Source: Liolophura sinensis
Lineage: Eukaryota; Mollusca; Polyplacophora; Chitonida; Chitonidae
Direction of reading: 5' to 3'
Length of the DNA: 64,000 nt
Assembly: GCF_032854445.1 (NCBI RefSeq)
Contig: NC_088295.1
Coordinates: 72,258,028-72,322,027 of the forward strand
Part shown: piece by piece, positions 48,846 through 61,300 of the stretch
Layout of the letters: each line of letters starts with the position of its first letter
How positions within the stretch are numbered: the stretch's first letter is position 1
Translations under genes and position numbers: made by a program
Notes under the pieces: model-generated
The model's database searches: none
Seen by the model: the letters and a program-made list of their open reading frames with translations, nothing else
Told to the model about the DNA's origin: nothing

Positions 48846-49012
48846 GACTATTTATTTATTTATTTCATCGGTGTTTTACGCCGTACTCAACTGTATTTCA
48901 CTTATAGGACAGCGGCCAGCATTATCCCGGGAGAAATCGCACAAATCCCGGGAGAAACCCACGATCATCCTTCTGACAGACCTTGCCACGTACATACGAC
49001 CAGAGAAGAACG
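48846..49012 (-). mobile_element. SINE, 5'-truncated, with altered centre
   Basis: Tail (tatttatttatttatttcat), ggtgttttacgccgtactca and gcggccagcattat match the SINE in reverse orientation. The centre contains a local duplication of cccgggagaaa. Confidence 0.85.
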
Positions 49013-50364
49013 AAAACCTGAAGGACATAGTATATATCAGAAAGCCATGTATACTACAAGATTTACCTGTATTTATTTGCCAACAACACATTCTAGTTGG
49101 GCGATGGCGTTAATGGCTTATGGAAATTATTTTATTTCCAAGCGCCGATTATGGAAGCGTCTGATGTAACGGCTTTATTTAATATTTATGCATTATTTCT
49201 TTCGTATTCCTTCGGGAATGGGTGCCTTCAATTGGTTTGGGAATCATTTTAGCGACCATTGACTTGTGACACCCCTTTATGTATTTGGCCAATGGCATAC
49301 AAATAACATGGCGCTTGGCTTCTGATTTGTCCCCTACCACTCCCCAACGCTTCTTTGTTAAAAGATTGAGTAGCACCAGTTTTGAAACCTCACAAATAGT
49401 GTACATTCTTTACACACTCGGAACGGTGAACTTAAACAGTATAAGTATTTTGTGGAGATGTGGACTTCAGTTCCCATATTCACTCCTCCTACACTGTAGA
49501 AATCCTTGTAGAGTTCTATTCTTGCCCTCGTGCTCTCGGTCATAAGGTTAACCTGTACAGACATCTCCAGGCCACCAAACGGATAGAGTTGCGATTCTGG
49601 AGCAGTCAGCTGCACTAAAACAGATGAAAGGACTGTTTTCATATTAGCGACTTGGCATTCGACTCTGGTGTCCATGTGCCGAGTGAAGAGCCCTGAATAT
49701 TCTACGAATGTAAGCCCATGTGACCGGCCATCTAAATCACACTAAACACCAAAAGTCGATGTGAGGAAAGAGCCACACTGACATATTAAGTGGGCTGGAT
49801 CACAGCATCTGCTATCAAAGGCTGCAACATGCCAGCACATTGGCACGTGTAATAAAACTCACACCGTTGCACTTTTATTGCAAACATCACACCAGTAGTC
49901 ACCCGTGCAGCGCAAGCAATTACCATGCATATTTTGGTAAGCGTTATGTGGACAGTAAAACTACTTCAGGCGTTGTGTTTATAAAAGCCCCATTCCTCAA
50001 AGCGTTCAAATGACGCAAATCAAAAGATACAAACGCATCGTAAGTCTGTTTAATGTGGAGCCAGAATTCCAAGGTAGGTGGCGCATAAGCCCGCTGTTTT
50101 CCTCTGCTAACTCACACAGCAGCTGACATGTTTATTGGGCAGTTGGAGTCTGACATACTCCAGGAGATAATATAAAAGTCTGACATATAACTTAAAACTT
50201 TTGGAAGTACCTTTGCACCTGGGCAGTTTGAAGAAAACTCTTCCTGACATGCTGGCATCATATTTAATACAAAAAGTTTGACACACACGTATGCCGCTCC
50301 TACTGGTGCCAAAGAAACGCAAACACACACTTCATGACCGTAGTACAAAATGAGGACATTATGA

Positions 50365-50367
<3 letters not shown>
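49013..50367. other. Non-coding stretch; nothing supportable seen
   Basis: Several short frames on both strands have no recognisable domains. Confidence 0.3.

Positions 50368-50424
<57 letters not shown>
50368..50424. repeat. (TA)n microsatellite
   Basis: An uninterrupted alternating AT/TA tract of 57 bases. Confidence 0.97.
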
Positions 50425-50425
<1 letters not shown>

Positions 50426-53400
50426 CGAGTGTATGGATTTTAAGTAATATATCTAGAAAATATGTGTAATGATAAGTGAAACGACATTTGAGACGCGAAG
50501 CAAAGCTGATCGAGGTCCGTTACGTCTGATCAGGAACTTTTGCCATATGGCAGACGTCGTATTTCTGTGACGAACTTTATCCTGAATTCTTTCAGCATGG
50601 TTTTTGATCATGTGTCGCACTAAGCCTGATTTAGTTCTTTTCTTATCACGCAGTATTCACATGTATCTCCTTGCTTTACCGACAGGAATACATGTATACT
50701 GAAACAATAACGTACTACAGAAAAAAAACGTTTAGACCCATTTATTTTAAGCGTACAGTGTTTCCCACTGATCAATACAGAACACAACTATGACTTATAA
50801 AACGACGGGCATACAGGTTTTTAAGGGTAGGTGTTGAGTACATAAAGCTGTACAACTTCGCCATGAACTGGACAAACTTGCTAAAGTCAATCCGAAACTG
50901 GTCAAGTAGGAGATTGATTCGAATGTATGGCATTTTTGGCCTTGTGATCTCTCACTAGAGAGGGAACGCAATATACCCCTTGGTCAGCAAAATTATACGA
51001 TTCTCTGGACTAACACCACAAGTCTGGAAAACTGGATCTACACACCATTGTTTCTTAGCTCATTCTGAGTGCTGGGATTTATTTAGAAAATTCTAACTCG
51101 TCATATTATATCACAAATTACGACAGTTCTTAACACGATGATCTACGAAACGATTATCCATAACACTGTTATGTCTATGTTTTAAGAATGTTCGCTTCAG
51201 TGGTAGTAGATTATTATATTGGCTAGAACAGAATACGTTCCAGTTGCTGGCGTTTTCCTATATGTTCGAAACTAAAGAAACACTACCCAGTAAGTAACGG
51301 GTTAAAGGCGTAACGGGACACCATATGGAATGTTGAACTGAGCTTATCAGTGATTGGCTAATGGTTACACGAGCAGGTCTTCTCGGATAAGTGGGCACTG
51401 CCTGACGGATAAAGAGTAATTACTAAAATCTCCCCATAGCCGAGAAGTATGACCCAGTCAGGCGATACAGGTAAACAGACGAGGCCGGTGGTGAGTGAAA
51501 CGTGATAACATACCAAACCTATATCAACTGAGAGCTTCTTCCAGCGACTCCTCCACTCACATGGTCTCAATTATACTCCCCGCCGGGAGAGGCTGAGGGT
51601 ACGTCCAGGTGTAAATCTGGCAATTCGTGCAACGCTGACAACCTATATGTGGTTAGCCCAAAGGCTGCAGTTAGTGTACAAAGACCAGATACATTGTGTA
51701 ATTTTTTATACCCTGTCCTAAAGGTGTACGTTAGTTTTGTTATATCTTTTTTGTACTAATCCACTTTTATGTTTGTACATTTTGATCTGAATCACATATC
51801 TGCAACAATGCAACAAAGTTGGCAATGTTGAAATCTTCATTGCTTTGTTGTATGACGGTCCAAACCCAGATTCTTTACCCACTGACTACAATAGTAAAAC
51901 CACAGCCACAAAACCAATAGCCACTCTGAAGAATTTTCCATCCTAATTATAGACCTATGAGGCGCCATATTTTAGTGATATCCTGACAGCTGATATTAGA
52001 AATAAAACATCCATATGCCAATAAATAACGTGGTAACGTAAGTACCATATTTTCACCAAAGTGAACTGGGAGTTCTACAAATATATGCAGCGCGAGCCGC
52101 TCTGCTGTTTGTGAACAAACTTATTGCTTTTCCAGGAAAAGTGACCCAGAAAGCCAGAAATATCCCAGAATAGCAAGCAATATGTATACCTTGGAGCAGA
52201 GTTCACACATGCAGTACAGATCGGACGTATAGTGCTAAACATCAAAAATCGAGTACAAGTATGACCCGCCTAATTCCACAGAATTCTAATATAAATACCC
52301 ACATGTATCGAGAAGCAGGCTGTTACGAACTCTGTTTACTATTTGTATGATGTATCTGAGCTTAGAAGAGCTCCGATTTAGAGGACATGTCGTGTGTCTG
52401 GTGAACGTTCGGGAGAAGGTAAAAGTTTAACTTTATACTGTACGTGAGTGCCTACCCTTGTCTGCAATGTAAAGCTACTGCATTTTTGCTATACATATGT
52501 TCATTGTGCAAATGCGCGAAACCTCATCCCGGAATGAGAACAGTGTCTTAAATTTTAAGTATTTTAGGAGTATAAAAGATCAAGCTTTGTGGTGAAATTC
52601 AGATAAGCATGCGAGCAGTCGAGTTAGGAAATTGGAAACCGAATCCGTTATCTGAAAATTGAAAGGCTTACGCACCCATGGATAAGCTTACTCGGTGACA
52701 TACACGTCATATACGGCAGTGACAGGAAGTCCCTCAGTACACTACACAAACACGTTATTATATCCCTGTGTGAGCTCGTCTGTTGTCAGATATAAATGAT
52801 GTGCGAAGACAGATCGCCAAGCGTCCATCTATAAGAGCGCTGAAATTACCCTCAACAGACAAGCACAAAGGAAATTGGGAAGAGAAGGGAATCCTTTTGA
52901 TTGACACGGGTAATATAGGCTTGGGGGAGCCGTAAAGCCGTGTAGGAGATTTTCGAGTATTGGTTTGTTTGACACGACTAATGTGTGGTAAAGGAAACCA
53001 CTCAGCTGTTTTCATGTGATTTAGTAATGGTTTATTCAATAATTGATTTACCTTGATTAGTTTTAGCAGACAGATAAAGAAGAAACATTTTTCAACTTCA
53101 GAAAAGTACGTCAATACCATTGTCGCACCTTTAGTGTGCGGCGCGCACTGAATGGAGGCCAGTATATTCTTGTATGTTGCTATATGTGTTACGGAACAAT
53201 TATTTGGATATATTTTAAAAATAAATTCAAATATAAAAATGTGTAATATGGCGCAAAAGTGCAAACGTTGATGTCACAATTTGTCTGGAAGTACACTTAT
53301 TGTCAAAGGAGGTATGTTGCAACTATTTTTTTTTATTAGCTGAACGAAAACAAAACTCTAGTGACCATTTACATAATTTTCGGTTGCCGTGATATTCTTT

Positions 53401-53590
53401 TAAGTCACTATTGCATTACCACACTTTCTAACGTCAAAGAACTGATGAGTTATGTGGGTCGACTATGCCTCGTATCACACCCATATTACAACAGGTGTAC
53501 AGCTATATGTTCCAGATGGAAAAATGGAACTCTTCTGCATAATTCACGAATAAAAGGTACAATTTGACATATACCTTCATCCGTCACGTC
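50425..53590. other. Non-coding stretch; longest unexplained open frame is chance-like
   Basis: A 168-codon minus-strand frame (52758-53264) begins with a hydrophobic stretch but has no family resemblance I can defend. Nothing else was recognised. Confidence 0.3.
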
Positions 53591-53594
53591 AAGC

Positions 53595-53830
53595 ATCTCC
53601 ACCTCACTGTTTTCAGCGCGCCTTCCGCATCCTATGCGCCCTCGTGGAATACTCAGTCGCAGAAAGCGCGAAAGCGAGACTTCCGCTCCCCCGTGGAACA
53701 CATAGAACACTCAGACAACGCCGTTTAAACATAACATCGAGCTCCGTGGGGGCGCGGAGGGCCATCTACAAGTTACAGGGGCGGAAAGCGCGGTCAAAAA
53801 TCTACGCTATAAGCCACCATGGTCGATGAC
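53595..53830. promoter_or_regulatory. CpG-rich island, candidate promoter or first exon
   Basis: About 20 CpGs fall in roughly 210 bases, with several GCGC and CGCG steps, in an AT-rich context. At its right edge is a perfect Kozak ATG (gccaccATGG, ATG 53818-53820) that opens only 23 codons. In the other direction an ATG in a gtggagATGC context precedes a possible donor (gaag|gtatat). Either strand could carry a first exon; neither is established. Confidence 0.4.
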
Positions 53831-56800
53831 ACCAGTAAAGTCGTTTGTGCTGTTTTACATTCGTCGAAGACCACTTATCTTTCATCAATATGACGTGCCA
53901 GTCTTAAGTCAGATGTGTAAAAAGCGATCGTATTCGTATAACTGAAAGATTATCTCGGTAATCGGATTAACAGTCAACCAAACAAATAATCTATTAATCA
54001 ATCGCACAACTCCATTTTATCCTACAGCTAAGCAGCTACAGTTACATTACATTGCGATAGGCGATCGTAGTACAGGACATAAGCCGGAGAACTCCTTAGG
54101 CCAAGGGTATAACAAACGGAATGAAGGAGGTGTTGAGAGGATGTGGGCTTCTCGATTTTCTGTTGGCTGAGGAGACATCGATTGCCATTTTAGCACAGTC
54201 TGCCGGATTCACTACTTTCCGGATAGCATTGTTTAGTGAAGACTTGAAGCCCTGTTTGCTGACACTATCAGAAAAGTCGCGGCAAACAGTGTCAGAAACC
54301 CAAAACGTGACGTTGAAATAGTCCTTGCTAGATAGTTCGTAACAGTCGTTCTCCAAAGCTGATCTGCTGACCACTGGACTTAAACCAGTGTTAATAGGAA
54401 CATCTGCAAAACTCAAGAGAACCTGTGATCTTGCACATTGTACACCGGGTCACAAATGAAATGAGAAAATCTACATCTTGACCATTGTCAATAAAAGTAG
54501 CAGAACGAAAATCGCTGTGAGCAATGTAACCCAACATTCTGCATCCGGCTTGTCTCCTCTTTCTGATATTTTAGCCTGCAGGTAAGAAGAGACACTCGTT
54601 TGACAGGAAACTCATAATCGTGGAGAACCATTCTGTTGGCTCATGTATTCAGGGGCAATTATAAGTTCCTAAAAGAACTACTTTTCTGTTCAACTTAACA
54701 TGTCGTCAGAAGTAATGAGAAAGTTATAAGATAAATTAAAAGAAAAACTTATTACAAAAAGAATTATTACAAGTACAGTACTTTCTTTATAATACATAAA
54801 GCAACACTAAATACCACAAATATAAAACGTCTAAAGAAAAGCACAACTCCAAGGCCAAAAATGATTATAGAGTATGTAACCATATGATGTATCTGTGGCC
54901 TGAAGGTTATCAGTGGTACGTTCCATTAGTGTTTCATTTACCTGTGATTCAGTTGTTTAGGTCGGCATTTGTTGTTGAGTGATCGGCTTCACATGAAAGC
55001 CACGGAATGAAAGCTAACACAATTTTTTTTCAACACAACATTCAAAACCATATTCAGAGTGAATTAGCTATTTATTGAGGTTCTCTTTCCGTGCGGTGGT
55101 GATTCGTGACTAAACAGGACTGACCGCTGTTTTCTTACAACACGTGAGTACATCTTTTAAGCTGTGATTTGTCAGATCGACTCATCGAATGAAAAATATA
55201 CAATTTATGTCTTACCGCGTTTTGACCCTGCGATTTATCGAATGCTGCAGTTACAGGAAATAACACATTTTCTGTTTCTATTCGGTTAGTCAAATTCGAT
55301 GGGTGGTCTCGACAAGTGCACCTTCTGAACGCGGCTTTATACCATTTTAATCAGAATTACCTGGAAAGAAGATAGATTATGCAGCTTTGTCCCCAATTAA
55401 GTGTGGGGAGAAAACTTTCCCATTCATGCTGACCATTCAGTTTAAAAACTTTCTTGAGCATCGAGCATTTCCCAGTATCAGTTTGCTTAGGCGAAACATT
55501 TTATAGATTCAAGTTGTCTCTTGAATCTATGCTTATAAATTAGATTGCTGATTTCGTAAGAATCACTGTGAGAGTTCGTGTCGTGTGTAAATTAGCCAGA
55601 ATGATATGCATACTAATACCACAAGCTTTCTGGCATGTCGATTAGAGAATTTCTATACTCATCTGTGAATGGAGTAGCACAAGGTGAATACGGTACGGGA
55701 GGTCTGTTCTATCGCCAAGCAGCGTATAGCTCGCAAACAAAGCCTTCTCACTGCTGGCTCAGCACGGAGTTTACATTTTTAAAATCGATTATTTCCCCAT
55801 TATTAATCTGCTCTCAATAATAATCACTATTTACTTTGTCTGCTTTCGAGTCGTGTTCTTTTGGTCACTGGAGTTTTGTCATGTAAGCATTTTTCATTTG
55901 GAAATATCTGCTTTTTGCCTCAGTTTGTCTTGTTTTATGCTTAGTTATTGTTGTGGTGTTGCAATTGTCCACATGGAGCTTTCTGTCCTCAAAAAGTAAA
56001 GGACACACAGGTCTTGTGGATCTATCTTACGGGAAAAACTAAACTAAACTAAATGAACTCATAACGGAATCATCCTAGTACAAATGATTGTATTACCACC
56101 TCCATCTGTCTCTTTCATTACACATTCACTTGAAGAACACGGCAAATGGTGGTGTCTGTTTTTACTGAGATGTAACTTGTGAAAACCGTGTTGACTAGAA
56201 TCAGCAATTTGCCACTATAAATTTAAACTTTGTACTTTCTTTCCTGATCGCCAACATGGGGGTTTTAATTAATCGTTGTGAAGTACATTGACAGTTTCTG
56301 TCAATATATATATAACATGAAAAACAGCACGGCAACACACCTTCCCTTTTTAGACATGATTGGTTGATTGGTTCATTGATTGTTTGTTGATGGTTTTGTT
56401 TAACGCCATAATTTTTGATTAAACGATTTAGATCCTCTTCATTGGTAGAGAAAACCAGAGCGCCTGGGCTGGATTTTATTAACATAAAGAACAACAGTAA
56501 ACATTTTGACGGTATAGTAATAGCCTTATAAATAGTTAACACACCTGTTATAGATTAGTTTTCACAGCGTATTAATACCCACCTTTCCCCATTAAAACGC
56601 GATAGCCTTGAAGCCGCGACGTGCTGGGTATATCTTCTTGTCCTGCTTATCAAGTAGTTAGTGTATAATTTAACGCCAATTAGCCTGCCGAGCAGCTGTT
56701 TAATACAAACAGAATAGCACTCTTACCACCCTCTGTATATAACAGGAAACGAGTCTGTTACGTATAACGGTACGGTATATCTTCATATCTATCCTAAAGT

Positions 56801-58165
56801 AGGCCATGAAGTAGTTTTTCTCAGGTGTGCTGTTACCATGGTTCCTAAATGCATCACCTAAGGTCATAAGAAACTCGTACACTGCTCTGGTATCACAACA
56901 AAACTTTGTGGTATCTAGATGCAGTCATAAATGGTTTGGTAAAGGCCAAAGTAACACGACGCGACATAGTTACGGCAAATTCAAATACGCGAAACAAATT
57001 AACAACATGATTTGTGCTATAAAAAAACGATTCATTTACAAGTGACCAGTGAATGAAGCATGTGGCCGCCATGTGTACTGTAGCGTATACTTACTATGTC
57101 TCTGAACCTGTCGTATATCATTAGTTAATAATTCACTCACTGATAGCCATGAAGCGATGCTCAAGTTTCCCAGGTATACGCACTGGCTCTAGCACATGGT
57201 CACCACCTGTTATGGTGTATTGTATGATTTAAGACGTTCACTGTGATCAGTGTGGTTTCTAACTCGAACTTTACACTCTCACGAGATAACGTTTCCCGCG
57301 CATTAGAAACTCGGTTTCAGGATAAACTGAACAACGTTGTTAAAAAATCTTCATTGAGAAGACAGAAACCAACAACAGACTACACAGCTAAGGGTTGAAT
57401 TAATTTAGGCGGGGAAGGTTCCTCACCGCAAGGGTTGAAGGTATGCGTTGTTTGAGAGACACAACATAATGCCTTATTGAAGTATAAAGGAAAGATTTGG
57501 TTCGTTAAAACAGTCACGCTATCAGCACAAACCAATGCTTTGATAATAATAATGATAATAGTAACAACAAACAATATTAATAACTTGTGTAATTCAATCA
57601 ACAGTAGCTGTCCTAAATACAACAACCTTAGACTCTAACCCTATTCTTGAAAACAAAGACGTAGCGTTTTCCGTTACTAAAATTTGCTTCTAGAATTGAA
57701 CAGGTATGGCATTAGAGACAATCTGGTCGGCGAAGACAGAACAACTGCAGAGGCTGTTGTGTATCTGTGCCGTATCTGTGAAATGGAGGAAAAGGCGTCC
57801 TAGCAGTTTTAGCAAGCGTTGATGTTTTTGTGGTATGTCTGGACAAACACAACAGTGTGACACCAATATCACTGACGTTCTGATAATGGCATTTGTCTTT
57901 ATTTCGAGATACACCGGTAAATGACTCCAAAGTTGTGGCATCGCTGAAGAGGTACACGTGATACAAACGTTGGATACTTCGCTAATTTTGTAAATTTGAC
58001 ACAAATATTGAAGACTTCCCAGAACGTCTATTTATTACTCTATATTACATTATAAACCTTTATGTCCTGAAATTATCTGTTAACACTGTAAATGTATAAT
58101 TGTGTCTCTAGTGAATGAAGTCATATAAACAAGCTTGTTCACATACAAACGCCCCTAGCACGGTT
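53831..58165. other. Non-coding stretch with a small hairpin
   Basis: An 11-bp perfect inverted repeat (atagattcaag / cttgaatctat, 55503-55530, 6-base loop) is the only structure noted. Short frames at 54096-54416 and 57690-58004 (-) are unrecognised. Confidence 0.35.
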
Positions 58166-58352
58166 CATAAGGCAAAAGCGTCACAAACGTCGCTAAGCCA
58201 ATACATACGAAACACACATTGGAGCCGTCGCTAAACCGTTACATAATTCACAAACGTTTCAGACGTTGCTAAATCTATACATAAGGTACAACTGTTGTAA
58301 ACATCGCTTAGCCGGTATACGAAACAAACGTTGGAACGTTGCAAAATCCAAT
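58166..58352 (+). repeat. Diverged 38-bp minisatellite, about five units
   Basis: Units start at 58166, 58204, 58242, 58280 and 58318, exactly 38 bases apart. Each begins cata- or tacg-, has an acaaacgtt-like centre and ends with a cgct(a/t)a(a/g) block. Units differ at many positions, yet there is no length change in the first four. The fifth is slightly shortened. Confidence 0.9.
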
Positions 58353-61300
58353 GGGACATTGACATGGAACATGACGATGAATGCTAACAGATCTGTCATT
58401 GGTTGACTGCAATATTAGTAGGTATTGTGAAGGTTGTTGTAATATATATAAATATACTAAATATCAACTGACGACAGCATTTCTGTCTACCTTTAATTTA
58501 AAGATATTGTGTGAGAATATGCGTAGTATAAAGCTTCTCTCGTGCTCTTTTTTTCATTGGCTCACTTTCGTTCCATACACTGCGCAGAAATTGTGCTTGT
58601 ATTTTCGGTGATGGGAGCTATGAACGACAAGTTGACATTTTTACCTTTGGCACTTCCCCAAACTTTTGCATTGAGGCATATAGCCCGTGGAGAAAGCAGG
58701 GTTTGGGAACAGCAGCCCGAGAGCCTGCAACAAGTGGACCGCGAACACATGTTTAATTGTATCTGTGCAGAGCCATCTGGGAGACTGGGGATAATTTGAC
58801 AGAAATGTCGAGCACAAGCAACGCATGGCCTAGGCCTTTCTGATTAGGCTGTTCTTATTTCGCGGACCTGAGTGAGTCCGTCAGTAGTCTGAGTATACCT
58901 GCTCACGGCCGACTGATGAGGATGCTTCCAGACAGCAAGGATTCGCGGAAAGTTTTATCGCTGGCATAGCTGCATCTGCGTGACTGACGGCTAGAGGCAT
59001 GGCTGTACGTGGTGGCGTTAACTGGGTATAGGATAGAGCAAGCTGTTCATCGCTCGTGGTAAGTCAATACAGCACTTTGCATTAGTCAACAGCCTTGCTC
59101 ATAATCATCAATACAACAACCTAACCACTAATGAGTGTAATTTTACAACACTGAATTCCTTTTTCCATAAATATTTTTTTAACAAAAGAACTTTTATTAT
59201 TGGCTTTAATGGAAGATTTCTCCTCTATGTTTCCTGTTCCCTAATGATAAACGTAGAATTCTACTGTCTTCATCTTCACTTTATTTGGTAAAATTCCTAA
59301 ATTCAATGGAGATGTAGCTGGGACAAAATCAAGAACGAGATATTACATTGTAAGAAGGCTGTTTGGAGAAAACCGCTAAAGTCATGTCTACAAACATAGT
59401 CTTATTTTACTAGAAACTCTCGTAAAATTTAGAATAATCTCAAAAACATCGATAGATTATACCATTGTCTGGAATACATTATATATTTGTGAGTGTCATT
59501 GATGTATAAATGTGTCTGTTTAAATCCCGTGGAACGACAATGACGTAAAAATATATAGTTAAAGTTTCGTGTCTCTCTAGGACCAATTTTTTATTTTATT
59601 TTACTCACCAGAGTTTAAATCAACAAGTAGACGTTTACAGCACCGATAGCCCCCTGATTCAGCGGGATTAGGTGTATTAGCCTACTTCTAAAGCACAGTG
59701 ATGGTGTTGTTCAGCATTGCTTAAAAACGAAATTAAGCCTATTTTGGCCTCTTTCTCAGATAGGCAGGGCTGAATTTATACTTTACCAGAACAACTTTTG
59801 CATTTTCAAAAACTTTGAATATATTTGCAGATTGACAGCCATCCTGTAAGTGAAAAAAGTATTGAGTATGGTGTTAAACACCTATCACAGAAATGAATCA
59901 TCTATGCTTACAGCCAGTGTTTGTGTACCAGGCCGTGCATTTGTGTATAAGTAACAAACGGTGTTCAATGTAAGGAGCATTTGAACTTTCCTTTAAGAAT
60001 ACAGCAAATGTCACTTTAAATACCCATGTAGTAGATTTATGTGTATTTTGCTAACATCGACGTAGCTAATACATGTACCTCCTTACGTTACAGCTCTGTC
60101 TGTACACTGATCTTTTGGTTTCCAGGCTAATTCTGGAGGAGTTTTTGGCAGGGACAACTAATAACAACAAGCCCAAATATCGAGTTCTGTGAGAAATACA
60201 AGCTCAGGTGTTAATATATCTTACATCTGTCAATAACACGGTGCAGATTTGTTTTCGGACCATGACCAACGTCGAGGTGGAGGGTTTTTTTTTTTCACAC
60301 TTGTGGCTTTGGAATATGATTACCAATATGCAGTTCTGAACTGCCCATGGACCGAATTATAAGTCATCTGCTTGGAAGGCTGAGTATAGAATTGGTAATT
60401 GGAAATAGAAGTAGAGTGATGGTCTTGGGTATCTTAGCATTCTTTCCCTGATGTGGCAGTGAATAGCACATGCATTACAGCTACCACCGGAACGCTTATG
60501 TAATATATATATGACGTTTATATAGTTGTTTGCACAAAACATCCCTGAAATTCGACAGAAGAATCACTACTTTGTATACTTGTTGATTTCTAATAGCACC
60601 TGATATACAGTTGTGGATATGGAAGACGCCAACAATTGTAATTTTGGTTTATTAAATATATAAAACTAAAATGTTTTACTCATTTTTACAGTGACTAGGT
60701 TTCGTTCAAGCTGCATATTTTCCAATATGGCTCGGACATGTGCTGTTAGAGAAAGACAGAATAAAATGATGTCATCGCTACCGTCAGATACGCAATCAGA
60801 ATATTTCAGGTTAAGATTTACGAGTGATTTGCATGTCGTTGCAATATTTGGCAGCATGTATTTACTGTGATAGTAAATCTTCGCGTTAACTAGTCCAAAA
60901 CAGAGAACACTTCACAAGAATTTTGCCAATAGGTAAATGTAAATGTAGAAAAGCCCATATATGGTAACAATCGATGCCCATCGATATATGTTATACATAA
61001 TCCACATTTTAGAATTCTAAGATTTGAATGCATTCAATTTTGTTCATGACATCTTTTGAAAAGAAGTGAAAGCGTTTTTTTCTTTAGTGGTCTTAGTACA
61101 GTATTGACTGTTTTCGTTGATGTTTGAAACGAAAGTGACTTCGGTTTGCTTTGTTATCTTTTCCTGTAACGGAAATTGTGAAATTTAATACTGGCATTAT
61201 TTGTGATTTTCACATTTCACCTTAATGAAAAGCAGCGCTGGACTCTGTTAGTTCTGTCTTAAATCTGCATGCACTTTACACTGTATCCAAAATGGCAGAG

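Noticed and set aside
52758-53264. 168-codon open frame on the minus strand.
   Set aside because: The start is hydrophobic but there is no family resemblance; composition matches surrounding AT-rich DNA.
54096-54416. 106-codon minus-strand frame.
   Set aside because: No recognisable domain; it could not be distinguished from a chance frame.
56350-56420. Possible SINE tail in tgattggttgattggttcat and gttttgtttaacgcc.
   Set aside because: The similarity is short and the conserved 3' block does not follow.
58860-58960. Possible hammerhead ribozyme: CTGATGA at 58912-58918 and GAAA at 58948-58951.
   Set aside because: The bases between them do not form a convincing stem II, the closing pair is wrong, and no complementary strand for stem I or III was found nearby.
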